Shown here one piece after another: positions 8,228 through 16,013 of a stretch of DNA of 64,000 nt. The DNA comes from Pseudotamlana agarivorans (GTDB lineage Bacteria; Bacteroidota; Bacteroidia; Flavobacteriales; Flavobacteriaceae), in NCBI RefSeq assembly GCF_001642835.1, contig NZ_LXEI01000003.1, positions 124,001 to 188,000 on the forward strand, in the 5' to 3' direction. Positions within the stretch are counted from its first letter, which is position 1. The number at the start of each line of letters is the position of its first letter. The translations under genes were made by a program, and so were the position numbers. The notes beneath the pieces are model-generated. The model was not told the DNA's origin. It did no database searches and saw only the letters and a list, made by a program, of their open reading frames with translations.

Positions 8228-8776
8228 ATGGAATATTACAATTACATTAAATCTTTTCACCTGATTTTCGTTATCACTTGGTTTGCGGGTCTGTTTTATA
8301 TTCCTAGACTTTTTGTGTACCAAATTGAAGCTTTTCATAAGTCATCTCCAGATAAGGAAATCCTTGGAGATCAGTTAAAACTCATGGCGAAACGACTTTG
8401 GTATATTATTACCTGGCCTTCAGCCATATTAGCCACTATTTTTGCGATTTGGTTACTTGTTTTGCAGCCGTATTGGTTAGAGCAACCTTGGATGCATGTT
8501 AAGTTAGCCTTTGTACTTTTACTCTTTGTATATCATTTTAAAACCCATCAGTACTTTAAGCAGCTACAAAAAGGAGTGGTTAAAAAAACATCAAACTTTA
8601 TGCGCATGTGGAATGAAGGTGCCACTTTTATTCTTTTTGCGGTAGTGTTTTTGGTTATATTAAAATCTGCTATTAATTGGATTTGGGGTGTGGTTGGAAT
8701 CATCGTTCTTGGTATTCTTATTATGATTGGTTTTAAGGTGTATAAACGCATTCGAGATAAGAACCCGAATGCTTAA
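8228..8776 (+). CDS. hemJ: Protoporphyrinogen IX oxidase HemJ (often annotated CopD family)
   Basis: This 182-aa inner-membrane protein has four or five transmembrane helices. Residues 5-35 carry the HemJ signature FHLIFVITWFAGLFYIPRLF with the conserved H11. A second histidine region (WMHVKLAFVLLLFVYHFKTHQYF) supplies other candidate heme ligands. HemJ oxidises protoporphyrinogen IX to protoporphyrin IX, the substrate of the ferrochelatase encoded two genes upstream. Databases often label such proteins CopD-like; the motif and hemH linkage favour HemJ. Confidence 0.85.
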   Translation: MEYYNYIKSFHLIFVITWFAGLFYIPRLFVYQIEAFHKSSPDKEILGDQLKLMAKRLWYIITWPSAILATIFAIWLLVLQPYWLEQPWMHVKLAFVLLLFVYHFKTHQYFKQLQKGVVKKTSNFMRMWNEGATFILFAVVFLVILKSAINWIWGVVGIIVLGILIMIGFKVYKRIRDKNPNA

Positions 8777-8870
8777 CATGATAAGACAATAGCCACTTTC
8801 ACTTTTTAGTAGGCTTTAAATCGCTTTGGTTTAATTATTGCTATATTTAAATCATTCAATATAAATTGAC

Positions 8871-10337
8871 GTGCCGTTTAAATTTAAAAAACCATCGCTT
8901 CGTACTCGAATTTTTCTAGCCATGATTATGCTTGTGCTGCTGGGATCTGTGCTTATTTCTGTGGTTGCCATCAAACAATATAAACAACAGAGTGAAGATT
9001 ATCACAACGACCGTTTATACGCAAAAGAGCATAGTATTAGTACGCATTTAAAGCGTGTGCTTAACGGTAGAAACAACACTTGGGAGGTTAAAACTGAGAA
9101 TATTGCCGTTATTTTTAAGGAAGAAATTTATAACATAGCCGATATTCATAAACTTCAAATTAATTTATATGATTTAGATGGGACTTTGCTCATCTCTTCA
9201 AAAGCAGGTTTTAGAAATAATGTTGCAGATAAATGCATCAAAACAGAGGTTTTAAATGCGATTTCTAACACAGCTGGCCATCGGTATGTTGATAAGCATA
9301 TGGAAAACGGCGAAACCTTTTTATCTTCCTACACCTATCTTACCGATCAGAAATCTAAGGCCTTAGTTATCCTTAATATACCTTATTTAGAAAACGACGA
9401 TTTTTTAACCAAAGAGCTTGAAGCATTTTTAACACGAATGGCTTATGCTTTTTCCTTTGTGCTTTTTATGGCTATCGGATTGGCGTTTTTGCTTTCAAAA
9501 TTCATAACCAAATCTTTAAAAACCATTAGCGATAAAATTAACGCCACACGCTTAGAAAGGTTAAATGAAAAAATTGTTATAGATGATACTAGCGAAGAGA
9601 TAACAACGCTTGTAAATTCATACAATAGTATGATTGATGAACTTGAAGAAAGTGCTATACAATTGGCTAAAAGTGAACGTGAACAGGCATGGCGAGAAAT
9701 GGCGAAACAGGTTGCTCATGAAATTAAAAACCCGTTAACCCCAATGCGATTAACGGTGCAAGACTTTCAAAGAAAGTTTAACCCTGAAGATGAAAATATC
9801 TATTTAAAAGTTGATGAATATACTAAAACTCTAATTCAACAAATCGACACAATGAGTTCCATTGCCTCGGCATTTTCAAATTTTGCGAAGATGCCTGCGC
9901 AACAGAATGAAAATTTAAATGTGGTTGAAATTGTTAAACTGGCCTTAGATATTTTTAATGAAAATTATATTGTTTTCTCTTCCGATCGTGAACATATCAT
10001 TGCAAAATTAGACCGCACACAATTAATTCGAGTGGTTACCAACCTTGTTAAAAATGCGATTCAGGCCATGTCTGAAAATGATGAGCCCAAAATTCTAGTT
10101 AATGTTTCAGAAGTGAATAATAACGTGGTTGTTTCGGTTTCAGATAATGGTGTGGGGATTTCCGAAGCAAGTAAAAATATGGTGTTCGAACCAAAATTTA
10201 CCACTAAAACAAGTGGTATGGGATTAGGCTTAGCCATGGTTAAAAATATTGTAGAAACCTATAATGGAACCATTTCCTTTGTGTCAGAAAAAGGTAAAGG
10301 TACCACGTTTAAAGTGACTTTTCCAACAGCTAATTAG
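8871..10337 (+). CDS. Sensor histidine kinase, NtrY-like
   Basis: The 488-aa kinase starts at GTG 8871. Two transmembrane helices (about 12-34 and 190-212) flank a periplasmic sensor of about 150 residues. A HAMP linker (about 210-262) is followed by the phosphoacceptor helix VAHEIKNPLTPMRL (H283). The ATPase domain has N-box NLVKNAIQAM and G-boxes DNGVGI and GMGLGLAMVKN. HEIKNPLTP is typical of NtrY/nitrogen-type kinases. No response regulator gene is adjacent, so the partner is unknown. It follows hemJ by 94 bases. Confidence 0.88.
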   Translation: MPFKFKKPSLRTRIFLAMIMLVLLGSVLISVVAIKQYKQQSEDYHNDRLYAKEHSISTHLKRVLNGRNNTWEVKTENIAVIFKEEIYNIADIHKLQINLYDLDGTLLISSKAGFRNNVADKCIKTEVLNAISNTAGHRYVDKHMENGETFLSSYTYLTDQKSKALVILNIPYLENDDFLTKELEAFLTRMAYAFSFVLFMAIGLAFLLSKFITKSLKTISDKINATRLERLNEKIVIDDTSEEITTLVNSYNSMIDELEESAIQLAKSEREQAWREMAKQVAHEIKNPLTPMRLTVQDFQRKFNPEDENIYLKVDEYTKTLIQQIDTMSSIASAFSNFAKMPAQQNENLNVVEIVKLALDIFNENYIVFSSDREHIIAKLDRTQLIRVVTNLVKNAIQAMSENDEPKILVNVSEVNNNVVVSVSDNGVGISEASKNMVFEPKFTTKTSGMGLGLAMVKNIVETYNGTISFVSEKGKGTTFKVTFPTAN

Positions 10338-10458
10338 AATGTTGATTACTTCGAATTTAGAAACTCTTAACAGTTAAGCTTTAAAAAATCAGTAAATTTA
10401 AGGCTTGAAAACATGGGCCTTTATGCTGATGTTGCAATTATTATTAAAAAACTTCGCT

Positions 10459-11241
10459 ATGAGTTATAATACCATTCTTTTAAATAAATCGGCTGCCATT
10501 AGTACGATAACTATTAATCGTCCGAAAAAATTAAATGCTTTAAATAAAGAAACAATAGCCGAGTTACATGACGCCATTGACGCTTCCGATCGCGATAAAG
10601 AAACAAAAGTGATTATTATTACTGGAAGTGGAGAAAAAGCTTTTGTTGCAGGAGCCGATATTAGTGAGTTTTCAAATTTTTCTGCGGCTCAAGGTAAAAT
10701 GTTGGCTGCTGAAGGTCATGAAAGTTTATTCGATTTTATTGAAAATTTATCAACCCCTGTTATCGCGGCTATAAATGGTTTTGCTTTAGGTGGCGGATTA
10801 GAATTGGCTATGGCTTGTCATTTTCGCGTGGCTAGTAATAATGCGAAACTAGGGCTTCCAGAAACTTCTCTAGGGCTTATCCCTGGTTATGGGGGTACAC
10901 AACGCCTGCCACAATTAATTGGTAAAGGTCGCGCTTTAGAAATGATTATGACTGCAGGGATGATTAATGCTTCTCGGGCGTTGCATTATGGTTTGGTGAA
11001 TCATGTGGTTGCTCAAGAAGAATTATTATCGTTTACTGAAAGTTTAGCTGATAAAATAACTGGTAATTCTAGTGTGGCAATAAGTACGGCTATCAAGGCT
11101 GTAAACGCTAATTTTAAGTCTGGTGTCGATGGTTTTCAAGTAGAAATACAAGGTTTTGGGGACTGTTTTGGAACCGACGATTTTAAAGAAGGTACTACTG
11201 CTTTCCTTGAAAAGCGAAAAGCCAATTTTCCAGGAAAATAA
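10459..11241 (+). CDS. Enoyl-CoA hydratase/isomerase family protein
   Basis: The 260-aa crotonase-fold protein adds water to trans-2-enoyl-CoA in fatty-acid or amino-acid catabolism. Oxyanion-hole stretches are FVAGADISEF and NGFALGGGLELAMAC, and the catalytic glutamates are in LPETSLGLIPGYGGTQRL. I chose the ATG at 10459 (MSYNTILL), since a TTG at 10405 would add 18 residues without family support. No beta-oxidation partner genes are adjacent, so the exact substrate is open. Confidence 0.9.
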   Translation: MSYNTILLNKSAAISTITINRPKKLNALNKETIAELHDAIDASDRDKETKVIIITGSGEKAFVAGADISEFSNFSAAQGKMLAAEGHESLFDFIENLSTPVIAAINGFALGGGLELAMACHFRVASNNAKLGLPETSLGLIPGYGGTQRLPQLIGKGRALEMIMTAGMINASRALHYGLVNHVVAQEELLSFTESLADKITGNSSVAISTAIKAVNANFKSGVDGFQVEIQGFGDCFGTDDFKEGTTAFLEKRKANFPGK

Positions 11242-11312
11242 AATGGTTTTACCGAGACAGGGCTGTTTCCAGTAAGGTTTACCATACCTAGGTTAGATTT
11301 TCATACAGTTTG

Positions 11313-11666
11313 CTAACTGGGAATTGTAGCAAAGATTTTTTTTCTATGATTGACGCCCCAATTGTATAATTCTAAAATAACTTTTTTTAAGGATTTCGAA
11401 TGTTCTGTTGGGGTGTATTCTGTTCTTACAGGAAAACCATTTAAAACAGTCCTAGTAATCAACTGGTTTTCTTCCATATCCTTTAATTCTTTTGATAGTA
11501 CTTTGGTGCTTAATTTTGGAATACTACGTTCAATTTCTCTGAAATGTTTATTTCCTTCCCAAATTGAAATGAGTATTAAAATTTTCCATTTACCACCTAT
11601 CACGTCTAATGTGTCTCTAACAGGAATCAGAGCAGACATACATTCTTTGTGTTCTTTCTTTTTCAT
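11313..11666 (-). CDS. HxlR-family transcriptional regulator
   Basis: The 117-aa winged-helix regulator carries the family core VIGGKWKILILISIWEG and FREIERSIPKLSTKVLSKELKDME. The N-terminal cysteine (C9, HKECMSAL) is placed like the redox-sensing cysteine of YodB/HypR-type HxlR regulators that respond to quinones, aldehydes or hypochlorite. It is divergent from a DoxX-like gene, across a perfect 30-bp palindromic structure (11683-11712) beginning 17 bases upstream of its start. Autoregulation plus control of the neighbour is the natural reading. Confidence 0.9.
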   Translation of the reverse strand: MKKKEHKECMSALIPVRDTLDVIGGKWKILILISIWEGNKHFREIERSIPKLSTKVLSKELKDMEENQLITRTVLNGFPVRTEYTPTEHSKSLKKVILELYNWGVNHRKKIFATIPS

Positions 11667-11676
11667 TACTAATGAT

Positions 11677-11736
11677 TTTGATTACCTTTAGGTAACCAGT
11701 TACCTAAAGGTACCTGATTACTAATGGTAATCAAAA
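11677..11736. promoter_or_regulatory. Nested palindromic operator between the HxlR and DoxX-like genes
   Basis: The core at 11683-11712 has arms TACCTTTAGGTAAC and GTTACCTAAAGGTA, an exact 14-bp inverted repeat with a 2-base spacer. An outer pair, TTTTGATTACC (from 11677) and GGTAATCAAAA (to 11736), forms a second inverted repeat. Together they cover almost the whole intergenic region and abut a -7 box TAATTTTG at 11742-11749 for the rightward gene. HxlR dimers bind such inverted repeats, so this is the probable operator. Confidence 0.75.
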
Positions 11737-11741
11737 ATAGT

Positions 11742-11749
11742 TAATTTTG
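11742..11749 (+). promoter_or_regulatory. -7 promoter element of the DoxX-like gene
   Basis: TAATTTTG matches TAnnTTTG and lies 28 bases before the ATG at 11777, directly beside the palindromic operator. A bound regulator would cover the -33 region. Confidence 0.5.
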
Positions 11750-11776
11750 CCATATAAATAAAAACCAATATTTAAA

Positions 11777-12154
11777 ATGAAAAATAAAGTACTTACAGTT
11801 CTATGTATTCTTTTCGGATTAATGATGATTAATTCAGGTTTTAACAAATTCTTCCACTATATGCCAATGCCAGAAATGTCTGAAGACATGATGCAAATAA
11901 TGGGTGGATTTATGACCATAAAATGGATTTTTCCATTGGTTGCCATTGTTGAAATTATCGGTGGGATTCTCATTGCTATTCCAAAAAAACGAGCATTAGG
12001 AGCTATCGTAATTCTTCCTGTCGTTATAGGGATTTTTGTGCATCATCTAGTACATGATGTAGCAGGTATTGGAATAGCAATAATACTATTGGCGATTAAC
12101 ATTTGGGCTATTAGTGCAAATTGGGATAAATTCAAGCCAATTGTAGGAAGTTAG
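11777..12154 (+). CDS. DoxX-like small membrane protein
   Basis: The 125-aa protein has four predicted transmembrane helices (about 5-25, 50-70, 75-95 and 97-115). The first helix contains MMINSGFNKFFHYM, and the rest resembles the DoxX/DoxD-like family found with redox-responsive regulators. Methionines cluster in MPMPEMSEDMMQIMGGFM between helices 1 and 2. Family members are linked to thiol/quinone stress, but the molecular activity is poorly defined. Control by the divergent HxlR regulator is inferred from the shared operator. Confidence 0.75.
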   Translation: MKNKVLTVLCILFGLMMINSGFNKFFHYMPMPEMSEDMMQIMGGFMTIKWIFPLVAIVEIIGGILIAIPKKRALGAIVILPVVIGIFVHHLVHDVAGIGIAIILLAINIWAISANWDKFKPIVGS

Positions 12155-12237
12155 TTTGCTTAATTAATAAGCTATAGTAGTAAGTTTGCACTATACAAAT
12201 TCTTGGAAGTGCACTACTTCTAAATACATATTACGAA

Positions 12238-12266
12238 AAAAGAGGGCTAGTACAGCCCTCTTTTAG
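12238..12266. terminator. Bidirectional terminator between convergent genes
   Basis: AAGAGGGC pairs with GCCCTCTT around a short loop (TAGTACA), with an A-run before and a T-run after. It sits between the stop codons of the DoxX-like gene (plus) and the first array paralog (minus), so it can serve both. Confidence 0.8.
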
Positions 12267-12292
12267 TAGTTAATAAGTGGTTCTTAATTGTT

Positions 12293-12892
12293 TTAAAGGT
12301 GTTCAATAAATTCTCTGCCTTCGGTTTCGAAAACAATTTTATGACTGCCATCTTCTAAACCATTTAATCGATAAATGCGTTCAATGTTTGTCGTATTTTC
12401 TATGGTTTCCGAATATAAAAGACCTTCATATCCTGTGGCTACAGCATATATGTAAATTTTAAGAGGTTCGCCATTTAAAGCCAATTTGCTAATGTAAACC
12501 ACATTGCCTTCAACACGTGTATGTGGCTTATAAATGATTTGCTCTTCTTCTTTATTAAATAGTACCAATCCAGATTTAACAGTAAATGGAATAGAACTAA
12601 TTACAAGGCCTTTATCGACTTCAAACTTATAAGCGCCATTTGGCAATAATGTAAGATCAAATTTAGAAGAAAAATTCCCTGTTGCCTGTATCACTTCTTT
12701 ATGTACTATCACGCCATGACTATCTTTAATAGATAGTAGGTTCCCTGCTTTTAAACGTTTTAAAACCAGCGAGGTGCTTGATGTTTCATTTTTAATGTTG
12801 AAAAATGGAACTTCATTTGCGAAACTTAACATGGCAGTGCACATAATTACCATCAAGATTCCTTTTTTTGAATGTTTAAGTACGTTTTTCAT
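12293..12892 (-). CDS. Secreted array protein, paralog 1 (function unknown)
   Basis: The 199-aa protein has a Sec signal peptide (KHSKKGILMVIMCTAMLSFANE, cleavage near 25). It belongs to a family of six tandem paralogs at 12.3-17.3 kb. The mature part looks like two beta-rich repeats. The first ends around FDLTLLPNGAYKFEVDKGL with IPFTVKSG, reminiscent of T9SS type A C-terminal modules. The second begins YKPHTRVEGNVVYISKLALNGEPL. No catalytic motif or known domain is recognised. The gene has its own promoter (-7 TAAGTTTG on the minus strand at 12921-12928) and terminator. It is the most divergent full-length copy at its C-terminus. Confidence 0.8.
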   Translation of the reverse strand: MKNVLKHSKKGILMVIMCTAMLSFANEVPFFNIKNETSSTSLVLKRLKAGNLLSIKDSHGVIVHKEVIQATGNFSSKFDLTLLPNGAYKFEVDKGLVISSIPFTVKSGLVLFNKEEEQIIYKPHTRVEGNVVYISKLALNGEPLKIYIYAVATGYEGLLYSETIENTTNIERIYRLNGLEDGSHKIVFETEGREFIEHL

Positions 12893-12920
12893 AATAAAGT
12901 GTTTTTAACGTTCAACATAT

Positions 12921-12979
12921 CAAACTTAACAACTACATACGGAATATAAAACACTGATATTGACGTGTTTATATGTTAT
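12921..12979 (-). promoter_or_regulatory. Array promoter module, copy 1
   Basis: On the minus strand -7 is TAAGTTTG (12921-12928), the -33 region contains GTTTTA, and the conserved upstream block (plus-strand ATTGACGTGTTTATATG) follows. The same module precedes the other five paralogs at the same spacing. Confidence 0.65.
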
Positions 12980-13060
12980 TTTACCCATTATTTTTAAGTT
13001 GTTTTAAGGTTAATAAATGCGTTTTATTCCGCCCTCTTTTGTTAAATTAATGGAAACAAA

Positions 13061-13093
13061 AAAAGGTGGATCTTTCATAAGATCCACCTTTTT
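13061..13093 (-). terminator. Terminator of array paralog 2
   Basis: GGTGGATCTT pairs perfectly with AAGATCCACC around the loop TCAT, flanked by A and T runs. It lies 24 bases after the paralog 2 stop on the minus strand. Confidence 0.85.
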
Positions 13094-13116
13094 CAGCAAA
13101 ATTTAACTTTAAATTT

Positions 13117-13722
13117 TTAAATCGATTTTTCGAAAATACGGTCAGAAGAACGTAATACGACTTTATAGGTTCCAAAATTTAAACCATCAAGTTTATAAGC
13201 TCTTTCAATTTTTATTTCGTTTGAAGCTATTTCAGAAAGAATTAATTTTTGATCATTACCTGCTTTGCTTGTGTAATAGATGTCTATTTCTAACGGCTCA
13301 CCATCTACTGCTAGCTTAGTAATGTACAAGAAGTCTCCAGCAACTCTAATAAATGGTTTATAAACCGTTTTTTCTTTTTCTTTATTGAAAATAGCGTTTC
13401 CTGAGGTAATAGAAAAAGGAATTTCTCTAATTTCTAAATCCTTTTCAACCTCAAATCTGTATTTGCCGTTGGTTAAAAAAGTTAAGTCAAATGCTCTAGA
13501 GTATCTGCCAGTTACTTTTATCATTTCCGAATAAAGTACAGTTCCATGGATGTCTTTAATCGATAATGCGCTACCTTCTTGCACACTGTTTAATGTAAAG
13601 GTTGTTTTTGCTCCAACAACATCAACGCTGAAAGTTAAATTTTCGTTAGCGAAACTTAGCATTGTAACGAATAAAGTTACTAGCAATAATCCTTTTTTTG
13701 AAAGTGTAAATATATTATTCAT
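13117..13722 (-). CDS. Secreted array protein, paralog 2 (function unknown)
   Basis: The 201-aa protein has a signal peptide starting MNNIFTLSKKGLLLVTLF and ending near SFANE. It shares the array plan: an N-terminal domain with FDLTFLTNGKYRFEVEKDLEI followed by IPFSITSG, then a second domain opening YKPFIRVAGDFLYITKLAVDGEPL. The C-terminus RSSDRIFEKSI matches paralogs 3 and 4. It is probably periplasmic or exported. It has its own promoter (-7 TACCTTTG, 13751-13758) and terminator, so it is monocistronic. Confidence 0.8.
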   Translation of the reverse strand: MNNIFTLSKKGLLLVTLFVTMLSFANENLTFSVDVVGAKTTFTLNSVQEGSALSIKDIHGTVLYSEMIKVTGRYSRAFDLTFLTNGKYRFEVEKDLEIREIPFSITSGNAIFNKEKEKTVYKPFIRVAGDFLYITKLAVDGEPLEIDIYYTSKAGNDQKLILSEIASNEIKIERAYKLDGLNFGTYKVVLRSSDRIFEKSI

Positions 13723-13750
13723 AATCTATTGTTTTTATCTTTTTACATGA

Positions 13751-13821
13751 CAAAGGTATAGGAGATTGCTAATATGTAAAACATGGGGATTGACTAATTT
13801 ATATACTATATTGTCTGTTAT
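13751..13821 (-). promoter_or_regulatory. Array promoter module, copy 2
   Basis: Minus-strand -7 is TACCTTTG (13751-13758). The -33 TTTTA follows an 18-base spacer. The conserved block then reads, on the plus strand, ATTGACTAATTTATATAC and ATTGTCTGTTAT. Confidence 0.7.
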
Positions 13822-14142
13822 GTTGATACTGTATTTATATTGAGGTAATATAACATATAACTAGGTTAATTTGTCAGAATTGATCCAGTCAGTTACAGAG
13901 TTACAAAAAGGCAAAAGTTCAAAATTTAAAAGGTATTTCAAGAGTTAATATGATAAATTAAATGAACTTATATTATTTTTAAAATTGAGAAGATATTCTC
14001 CTGGAGGGTATTATAGGAGGGAGCGTTTTTATAATGTTTTTTAAAGCGTTTAAATTCAATACTATTCTAATTGGTGAAAACTAAAAAAGGTGACCTTATA
14101 ATAAGATCACCTTTTTTATCAACTAAACTAAACTAAAATCTC
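13822..14142. other. Intergenic region inside the array
   Basis: No gene is visible. The region contains AT-rich sequence, a stretch GGAGGGTATTATAGGAGGG (about 14003-14021) similar to short repeats at 44026-44045 and near 60690, and the paralog 3 terminator. Confidence 0.5.
14084..14117 (-). terminator. Terminator of array paralog 3
   Basis: AAAAAGGTGACCTTAT pairs with ATAAGATCACCTTTTT with one mismatch, and a T-run follows on the minus strand. It is 26 bases past the paralog 3 stop. Confidence 0.85.
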
Positions 14143-14748
14143 TTAGATCTTTTTTTCAAACCTTCTTCCTGCAGTGTGAAGAACAACCTGGTATTCTCCG
14201 TTTTTTGCACCGCTTAATTGGTAAGCTCTTTCTATTTTATCTTTACTTTTTACTGTTTCTGAAACTACCACACTAGAATTAGCACTGTTTTTAGGAGTGA
14301 AAATAATTTCAATATCTAATGGTTCGCCATCAATGGCCAATTTGCTAACAAATACTATGTCTCCAGATACGCGAATGAAAGGTTTGTAAATTACTTTTTC
14401 TTCATTCTTATTAAATAATGCTACTCCAGATTTTACTGCGAAAGGAATTTCTTTAATCTCTAAATCTTTATCTACTTCAAACATGTAGTCTCCGTTTGCT
14501 AAGAATGATAAATCAAATTCTCTAGTGTATTTTCCAGAAGTTTTAATAGTTTCTGAAGCAATAACATGTCCTAAAGCATCTTTAAGTGAAAGTAAGCTTC
14601 CTTCTTTTACATTATTAATAGTTAAAGTTGTTTTGTTCGCTTCAACAGTAACATTGTAAAATGAATTTTCATTGGCGAAACTTACCATAGATACACATAA
14701 TGCTACTAGTAAGAATCCTTTTTTTGTGTTTGTTATTATATTTTTCAT
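14143..14748 (-). CDS. Secreted array protein, paralog 3 (function unknown)
   Basis: The 201-aa secreted protein starts MKNIITNTKKGFLLVALC with signal cleavage near SFANE. Shared landmarks are FDLSFLANGDYMFEVDKDLEIKEIP, YKPFIRVSGDIVFVSKLAIDGEPL and the C-terminal AGRRFEKKI. It is closest to paralog 4. No cysteine remains in the mature protein, and charge is balanced. It has its own promoter module (-7 TATCTTTG at 14779-14786). Two consecutive beta-sandwich domains are likely; function is not recognised. Confidence 0.8.
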   Translation of the reverse strand: MKNIITNTKKGFLLVALCVSMVSFANENSFYNVTVEANKTTLTINNVKEGSLLSLKDALGHVIASETIKTSGKYTREFDLSFLANGDYMFEVDKDLEIKEIPFAVKSGVALFNKNEEKVIYKPFIRVSGDIVFVSKLAIDGEPLDIEIIFTPKNSANSSVVVSETVKSKDKIERAYQLSGAKNGEYQVVLHTAGRRFEKKI

Positions 14749-14778
14749 AGTAAAATAATTTTATCTTTTTGTATACCA

Positions 14779-14851
14779 CAAAGATATAGCAGAAGTATGT
14801 GCTGCAAAACATGGGAATTGACGAATTTATATGCTAGATTATCTGTTATAT
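14779..14851 (-). promoter_or_regulatory. Array promoter module, copy 3
   Basis: Minus-strand -7 is TATCTTTG (14779-14786), with TTTTG as -33 after about 18 bases. The upstream block reads, on the plus strand, ATTGACGAATTTATATGC and ATTATCTGTTAT. This is the clearest copy and matches the Bacteroidota consensus at both elements. Confidence 0.75.
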
Positions 14852-15182
14852 TTATGTTGATTTTGTGTTAAGTTAATATAGTATATATCTGAGGTAATTT
14901 TGTTTTATTTTGTGAGTTTTATCCGATGTCTTAAATGATGTTATAGCGAGGATTTCTTTGTGGATGCTGTTTTAAAAGTGGGATAAAAGAAGAGTAGACC
15001 TTTTAATTCGATTGTACGTCAATCTGAATTTATTTTAGATTCCCATATCATTGAATTTTATTAGCTTGAAATTCTGTTTCGAGTACAGATTGACTAATAT
15101 TTTAATTTTTAACCTAATCCATTGTATGGAAAAAGGGTAACCTTTTTAAAGATTACCCTTATGCTATAAATCTGAGATATGT
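14852..15182. repeat. Intergenic region with a diverged dispersed inverted repeat
   Basis: At 15016-15095 GTCAATCTG and CAGATTGAC flank an interior GAATTTATTTTAGATTCCCAT, a diverged relative of the element at 19161-19325. A terminator for paralog 4 follows at about 15128-15161 (AAGGGTAA and TTACCCTT arms). No gene is visible. Confidence 0.55.
15128..15161 (-). terminator. Terminator of array paralog 4
   Basis: AAGGGTAACC and GATTACCCTT pair around a T/A-rich centre with one mismatch. It lies 22 bases past the stop of paralog 4. Confidence 0.75.
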
Positions 15183-15782
15183 TTAGATCTTTTTTTCGAA
15201 GCTTCTATTTGCAGAATGTAATATGATTTGGTATTCACCTTTATCTTTACCTTCTAACTTATAAACTTTTTCGATTTTATCGTTAGATTGTAATTTTTCT
15301 GAAACAACAAGTGTCGAATTGAATTTGTTTTTTTCAGTAAAATAGATTTTTACATCTAAAGGTTCGCCATCTAGAGCTAGTTTGCTAATATAGACTAAAT
15401 TGTTTACTACTCTAATAAATGGTTTGTAAACCACTTTTTCTTCATTAAATTCAGCAACTCCAGAATTTAAAGTAAAAGGAATTTCTTTAATCTCTAAATC
15501 TTTCACTAATTCAAAGAAATAGTTTCCGTTTGGTAAAAAGTTTAGGTCAAATTCTCTTTTGTATCTTCCAGTTGTATTAATGTTTTCAGAATATAAAACA
15601 GATCCGCTAACGTCTTTAATGGCTAAAGCTGTACCTTCTTTAGCATAGTTTAAAGTTAATGTCGTTTTGTTAGCCTCTACATTGATACTGTATAATGTGT
15701 TTTCGTTTGCGAAACTTAAGGTAGAAATTAATAATGCTACGATTAATAATCCTTTTTTTGTGTTTGTCAATATGTTATTCAT
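15183..15782 (-). CDS. Secreted array protein, paralog 4 (function unknown)
   Basis: The protein is 199 aa from the ATG at 15782 (MNNILTNTKKGLLIV). The longer frame (to 15881) runs back through the promoter module, so its extra 33 residues are rejected. The signal peptide ends near SFANE. The mature protein has the array landmarks NFLPNGNYFFELVKDLEI, FNEEKVVYKPFIRV, ISKLALDGEPL and ANRSFEKKI. It is three residues shorter than the other copies before YKPF. Promoter -7 is TATCTTTG (15811-15818). Confidence 0.8.
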   Translation of the reverse strand: MNNILTNTKKGLLIVALLISTLSFANENTLYSINVEANKTTLTLNYAKEGTALAIKDVSGSVLYSENINTTGRYKREFDLNFLPNGNYFFELVKDLEIKEIPFTLNSGVAEFNEEKVVYKPFIRVVNNLVYISKLALDGEPLDVKIYFTEKNKFNSTLVVSEKLQSNDKIEKVYKLEGKDKGEYQIILHSANRSFEKKI

Positions 15783-15810
15783 AATATATAAATTTTCTAT
15801 TTTGATACTA

Positions 15811-15884
15811 CAAAGATACATGAGGTATCTGTGTTGTAAAACACTGCAATTGACGTATTTATATACCATATTAACTGTCATGCT
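15811..15884 (-). promoter_or_regulatory. Array promoter module, copy 4
   Basis: Minus-strand -7 is TATCTTTG (15811-15818). The -33 is TTTTA after about 18 bases. The plus-strand block is ATTGACGTATTTATATAC and ATTAACTGTCAT. It lies inside the over-long frame and so decides the start of paralog 4. Confidence 0.7.
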
Positions 15885-15954
15885 GTCATTGTTTTATACC
15901 AGGGTTAATTGAGCATATTTTAGTGATAATTTTGCTATATTTTGAGGGCTTCCA

Positions 15955-15983
15955 AAAAAAAAAGGTGCACTTAAAGTACACCG
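15955..15983 (-). terminator. Terminator of array paralog 5
   Basis: GGTGCACTT pairs with AAGTACACC with one mismatch, and on the minus strand is followed by ten T. It is about 30 bases past the paralog 5 stop. Confidence 0.75.
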
Positions 15984-16013
15984 TGTAATTGCTATCAATC
16001 TATTTGAGAATTA

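Noticed and set aside
10405-10458. An 18-residue N-terminal extension of the enoyl-CoA hydratase from a TTG
   Set aside because: The family normally begins near MSYNTILL, the extension is low-complexity hydrophobic sequence, and an ATG is available at 10459.
15783-15881. Longer start for array paralog 4
   Set aside because: The extra 33 codons run through the promoter module (-7 at 15811-15818), so they cannot be translated from that promoter, and the siblings start at the equivalent of 15782.
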